DNA from: Nostoc sp. UHCC 0302
GTDB taxonomy: Bacteria > Cyanobacteriota > Cyanobacteriia > Cyanobacteriales > Nostocaceae
Assembly (NCBI RefSeq): GCF_038096175.1
Contig: NZ_CP151099.1
Location: 5,127,484 to 5,191,483, forward strand
Reading direction: 5' to 3'
Length of the DNA: 64,000 nucleotides
The position numbers and the translations under genes were made by a program. Position 1 is the stretch's first letter; every line of letters starts with the position of its first letter. This document shows positions 62,001 to 64,000 of this stretch, in pieces. Under the pieces are notes generated by a model that saw only the letters and a program-made list of their open reading frames with translations, was not told the origin of the DNA and did not search any database.

Positions 62001-64000
62001 TCAGCTTTTGTCCCAGCCAGCACCACCTGATGATGAGAATTCAAATTAGCAATGGTGACTAGCGGGAAATTCTTGATTAGTTCTGCAACCTGATTGACAT
62101 CTCCTTTCACCGCCAGCATCGCTCCTGCATCAAACTGGGGGTCTTGTGGTGCAGCCATAGCTTGACCCCTAGCTTTCACCAAGAAAAAGTAATCTTCTTC
62201 ACTCAAAACACCCGCAGCCCACAAAGCCGTTAGTTCTCCAAAACTATGTCCAGCAACAAAATCTGGCTTAAACCCAGCTTGTTGCAATATCTTGTACAAA
62301 CCTGCGCTAAAAGCCCCAATCGCGGGTTGTGCATATTCTGTACGCTGCAATGCTTCTATCTGAGCAGCTTTTTGCTCTGCCTCGAACATAGGAGTAGGAA
62401 AAACAACCTCTGACACTGGTTGCAATCCATCTTCGTGAAAAAGGCTGTCCATCTGAGCATAAGTCTGCCGCAACTCAGGGAAATTAATTACGATTTCCCG
62501 ACCCATTTCCAAATACTGTGAACCTTGCCCAGAGAACAAAGCCACTACTTTTCCCTGTGTCGCCATCCCAGTTTTACGGTAGTAAACCCCTTGGGGATGC
62601 TCCCAGGATTCTGTTTGTGGCTTGTTTGTTAACCAATCAATAGTTATCTGCAAGAAGTCGCAAGCCTGGGCGAGAGACTCGGCAACAAAGCCAACTCTGG
62701 CATTAGTGAGCGGAACTTCTAAAGATTTAGATGCCGCAATCAGTTCTGTATAATGCTGGTTTCCAGCATCAGATCGCAATTTCAGTTGGGTTTGTTGACA
62801 ACGAGACAACAACTGCTCTGGTGTTGAAGCAAATAGCAGCACCGACTGCGGACTGTTATGTAAACGATAAGCAAGGTTTTGTGACGCTGGGCGATCGCTT
62901 TGGTATTCTTCTAAAACAACGTGATAATTTGTGCCACCAAAGCCAAAAGCACTCACTCCAGCACGTCTTGGCTGAGCATCGCTGCTAATCCAAGGTCTTG
63001 TTTCCGTATTTAAATAAAACGGCGAGCTATCAATATTTAGTTTAGGGTGCGGTTTAGTGATATTAATTGTGGGTGGTAATACTTTGTGGTGCAAAGCTAA
63101 AGCTGTTTTGATCAAACTTGCCGCACCCGCAGCAGCTTTTGTATGTCCAATCTGTGATTTGACAGTGCCGAGGGCGATATGTTGTTTTTTGGGATTATTT
63201 TCGCCAAAAACTTCTTTAATAGATGCGAATTCGGCTGGATCTCCGACCATAGTTCCTGTGCCGTGTGCTTCAATTAAGCCGACACTCTCAGGGGAAATTC
63301 CGGCATCTTCATAAGCACGACGCAAGGCTTTGACTTGACCTTCTGGACGCGGTGCATAAATGCTTTTATAACGACCATCACTGGAAGCGCCTATGCCTTT
63401 GATGACTGCATAAATTCGGTCATTGTCTCGCTTGGCATCCTCAAGGCGCTTCAGCACTAGCATCCCGACACCTTCACCCAGCATAATCCCATCAGAGCCG
63501 ATATCGAATGGTTTGACGTTCTGGCTTTGCGAGACAGCCGGAGTTTTGCTGAAACACATATAGGCAAAAACCGAGTTGTCGGTATCAACTCCACCAGTGA
63601 GCATCATATCGGCTCGATGCTCAACTAGTTCGCTAATTGCCATTTTTAGCGCACCCAAAGAACTAGCACAAGCGGCATCTACGACACAGTTGATCCCACC
63701 AAAATCTAGGCGGTTAGCGATGCGTCCAGCAACTACGTTAGCTAACATTCCAGGGAAGGCGTTTTCTTCCCACTGCACATATGCACTTTTGATTTTCTCA
63801 ATGATTTTTTGCGTATCTTCATCGGATAAGCCACTACTTTTGAGAGCTTTTTCCCAAACTGGATACTGCAATCTCGCACCCAATGGAACAGCCAACTGGT
63901 TTCCTAAAGCTACACCCAAAACTACACCAGTGCGATCATGATTAAACTGCCCAGATTCGCCGTAGCCTGCATCTTCCATTGCTGCTTTAGCAACAACTAG
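59015..64000 (-). CDS. hglE: Type I PKS/PUFA-synthase-like HglE: KS-AT-ACP-ACP-KR(N-half), 5' truncated
   Basis: Reading is open to the window edge (the codons before Met at 63979 continue LVVAKAA), so the true start is outside; about 1660 residues are visible. Counting from 63979: ketosynthase with Cys104 (DAACASSLGA), His239 and His279; acyltransferase with Ser579 (GHSFGE); a duplicated helical segment (about 938-1050); two carrier domains each with MDMEADLGIDSIKRVEI (Ser about 1188 and 1350); and the structural half of a ketoreductase to the end (GHIGLITDDGSLATSKLAHS). This order is that of HglE/PfaA. In hgl clusters it builds the long polyhydroxy chain of heterocyst glycolipids. Interdomain linkers contain intergenic-type repeats in frame. 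It heads an eleven-gene minus-strand run. Confidence 0.93.
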   Translation of the reverse strand, partial: LVVAKAAMEDAGYGESGQFNHDRTGVVLGVALGNQLAVPLGARLQYPVWEKALKSSGLSDEDTQKIIEKIKSAYVQWEENAFPGMLANVVAGRIANRLDFGGINCVVDAACASSLGALKMAISELVEHRADMMLTGGVDTDNSVFAYMCFSKTPAVSQSQNVKPFDIGSDGIMLGEGVGMLVLKRLEDAKRDNDRIYAVIKGIGASSDGRYKSIYAPRPEGQVKALRRAYEDAGISPESVGLIEAHGTGTMVGDPAEFASIKEVFGENNPKKQHIALGTVKSQIGHTKAAAGAASLIKTALALHHKVLPPTINITKPHPKLNIDSSPFYLNTETRPWISSDAQPRRAGVSAFGFGGTNYHVVLEEYQSDRPASQNLAYRLHNSPQSVLLFASTPEQLLSRCQQTQLKLRSDAGNQHYTELIAASKSLEVPLTNARVGFVAESLAQACDFLQITIDWLTNKPQTESWEHPQGVYYRKTGMATQGKVVALFSGQGSQYLEMGREIVINFPELRQTYAQMDSLFHEDGLQPVSEVVFPTPMFEAEQKAAQIEALQRTEYAQPAIGAFSAGLYKILQQAGFKPDFVAGHSFGELTALWAAGVLSEEDYFFLVKARGQAMAAPQDPQFDAGAMLAVKGDVNQVAELIKNFPLVTIANLNSHHQVVLAGTKAEIAKVQEALRATDFSTVLLGVSAAFHTPLVAHAQKPFTKAIEQITFKKPQIPVYTNVTGKRYSDEPQVILKILKEHLINQVLFKQEIENIYAEGGHCFIEFGPRNILTSLVKDILSDRPHIAVALNASHSKSSDRTLREAVMQLRVAGLPLQNLDPYQLEQKIPTTSANKVLNVRLDSTNYVSQKTKQAFETALQNGHQVKLAPTDANQLATANILSTPVATTLNGQGNHSLSNSSDQLAEKPVTNGQVISIKDLPSDGLDLKPVQPSLEPPVNYQRAIDSLEYTLIEFNRHQRDILQVHEQSLKHQTEYTKTFFQLMQQQHLLWGNVKFTEQQAETQQLALSSSERSMMRLHDHQAETLRIHEEYLNYQQGYTHNFFQLLQQQYEQLIAEDVTKHQVMWGAEQSDRSIMVKAVSVAVPHKELATDSEPASTNGHGTNSNANHQAKLLQDIIAPIKAGEQATTERSRGGAESREAREEIISPSPSSPPVHSIDKATLSQTLLSIVTDKTGYPVEMLELDMDMEADLGIDSIKRVEILGALQEIYPDLPKPNMEELGELRTIGQVVEYLQSRTSPNLSVEVKISAVQELQTENRELKEESTQSLVLTVQSSVTSPQSPVSSPHYPLSPKGAPPSPVPNPQSPVSEIVPFNTAPELIASNEFADLSQILLTITSEKTGYPIEMLELEMDMEADLGIDSIKRVEILGAMQEMYPNLPKPNVEELGELRTIGQIVEYLQQLVGGEKKKFQSEFDQLPLIDTNIPRRTVKLKTLPRPDYLDFTLPEGHIGLITDDGSLATSKLAHSLLEQGWKVVVLSFPQSLIPQRSALTAGVTRVTLANLSEEHLQEQLQAIATNYGKIGAFIHLHPVFATNDNAPVSYLEQEKAIVKQVFLMAKHLKPSLNEAARHGRSCFCTVAHLDGAFGLDYKVNFGAIAAGLFGLTKTLRWEWPKVFSRAIDLSPAINAKQSVEHIVAELHDPNLYIGEVAYGSQGRVTLIAN
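60077..60203. repeat. Dispersed GGGGATTGGGGACTGGGG repeat inside the ACP-ACP linker
   Basis: Within the synthase gene, the linker between the two carrier domains is coded by tandem GGGGATTGGGGACTGG-type units, the same repeat that is intergenic at 77-213 and about 18995-19030. Translated it gives a Pro/Ser-rich stretch (SPQSPVSSPHYPLSPKG). Confidence 0.8.
60540..60640. repeat. Second repeat-derived insertion in the pre-ACP linker
   Basis: CTTCCCTGCTCTCTGCTCC, then CTCGGCTACGCTCGGTGG and CCTGCTCCCCTGC match the kind of repeat found between genes (compare 19190-19245). In frame it encodes ERSRGGAESREAREEIISPS just before the first carrier domain. Confidence 0.7.

Noticed and set aside
1-64000. 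tRNA, rRNA, insertion sequences with transposase, known riboswitches
   Set aside because: I looked for cloverleaf ends, transposase-like ORFs and conserved riboswitch cores and found none that I could support by eye.

Overview
The window looks like chromosome from a filamentous, heterocyst-forming cyanobacterium of the Nostoc/Anabaena type. Three things seen in the sequence support this. The HIP1 octamer GCGATCGC occurs throughout. The left end carries a nitrogen-fixation set: the CnfR/PatB regulator, the nif-type ferredoxin FdxB and what looks like the first codons of a cytochrome oxidase subunit II. The right end carries a polyketide/PUFA-synthase-type locus of the heterocyst-glycolipid (hgl) class. 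Intergenic spaces are full of short dispersed repeats and hairpins typical of these genomes.

Layout. 1-3.9 kb: cox fragment, fdxB (-), a 1.4 kb repeat-rich gap, cnfR (+). 4.15-5.28 kb: an orphan CRISPR array (15 intact repeats plus one decayed repeat, 15 spacers) with no cas genes in the window; the repeat orientation implies transcription on the minus strand from a leader at about 5.3-5.6 kb. 5.6-9.8 kb: 62-bp tandem repeats, a sucrase/ferredoxin-like protein, a Mut7-C RNase-type protein, a small double-glycine leader peptide and an acidic partner ORF, and the broken start of a ROK kinase. 10-13 kb: a Ser/Thr kinase followed by a periplasmic-binding-protein-type receptor. 13-22.2 kb: mostly minus-strand housekeeping and small genes (proB, YqeG phosphatase, DUF3727, ruvX, GNAT, degenerate receiver, SLOG protein, alpha/beta hydrolase without its serine) with remnants and MITE-like elements. 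22.7-31 kb: a NACHT NTPase with a repetitive membrane domain, 4-hydroxybenzoate prenyltransferase, ppx, a HicB-like/PIN toxin-antitoxin pair, and three minus-strand proteins (one only 48 residues) sharing a GGxYNExxGxxYI motif. 31-42.2 kb: DMT transporter, PG-binding/HEAT protein, DUF2141 protein, beta-carbonic anhydrase, a VOC pseudogene, glycosyltransferase, two methyltransferases, a sugar-binding lipoprotein, LD-carboxypeptidase and a lipoprotein.

42.9-64 kb: eleven minus-strand genes form one biosynthetic locus. In transcription order: an HglE/PfaA-like synthase (KS-AT-ACP-ACP-N-terminal half of KR; runs off the window), the other half of the KR plus a DH, a stand-alone KS, a KS-AT protein whose KS has lost its cysteine, a PfaD-type enoyl reductase, an HHxxxDG acyltransferase, a free ACP, a 635-residue protein that begins with a TubC-type docking domain and is otherwise unrecognised, an atypical SDR, a GT1 glycosyltransferase and a methyltransferase. 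The core resembles hgl loci, but the tailoring genes do not match the canonical set as I know it (no thioester reductase HglB/HetM, no HetN/HetI). I infer a second, variant lipid/polyketide pathway giving a glycosylated and perhaps acylated or methylated product. This is the best candidate for an undescribed system here. Everything is from reading the sequence; no database search was possible.
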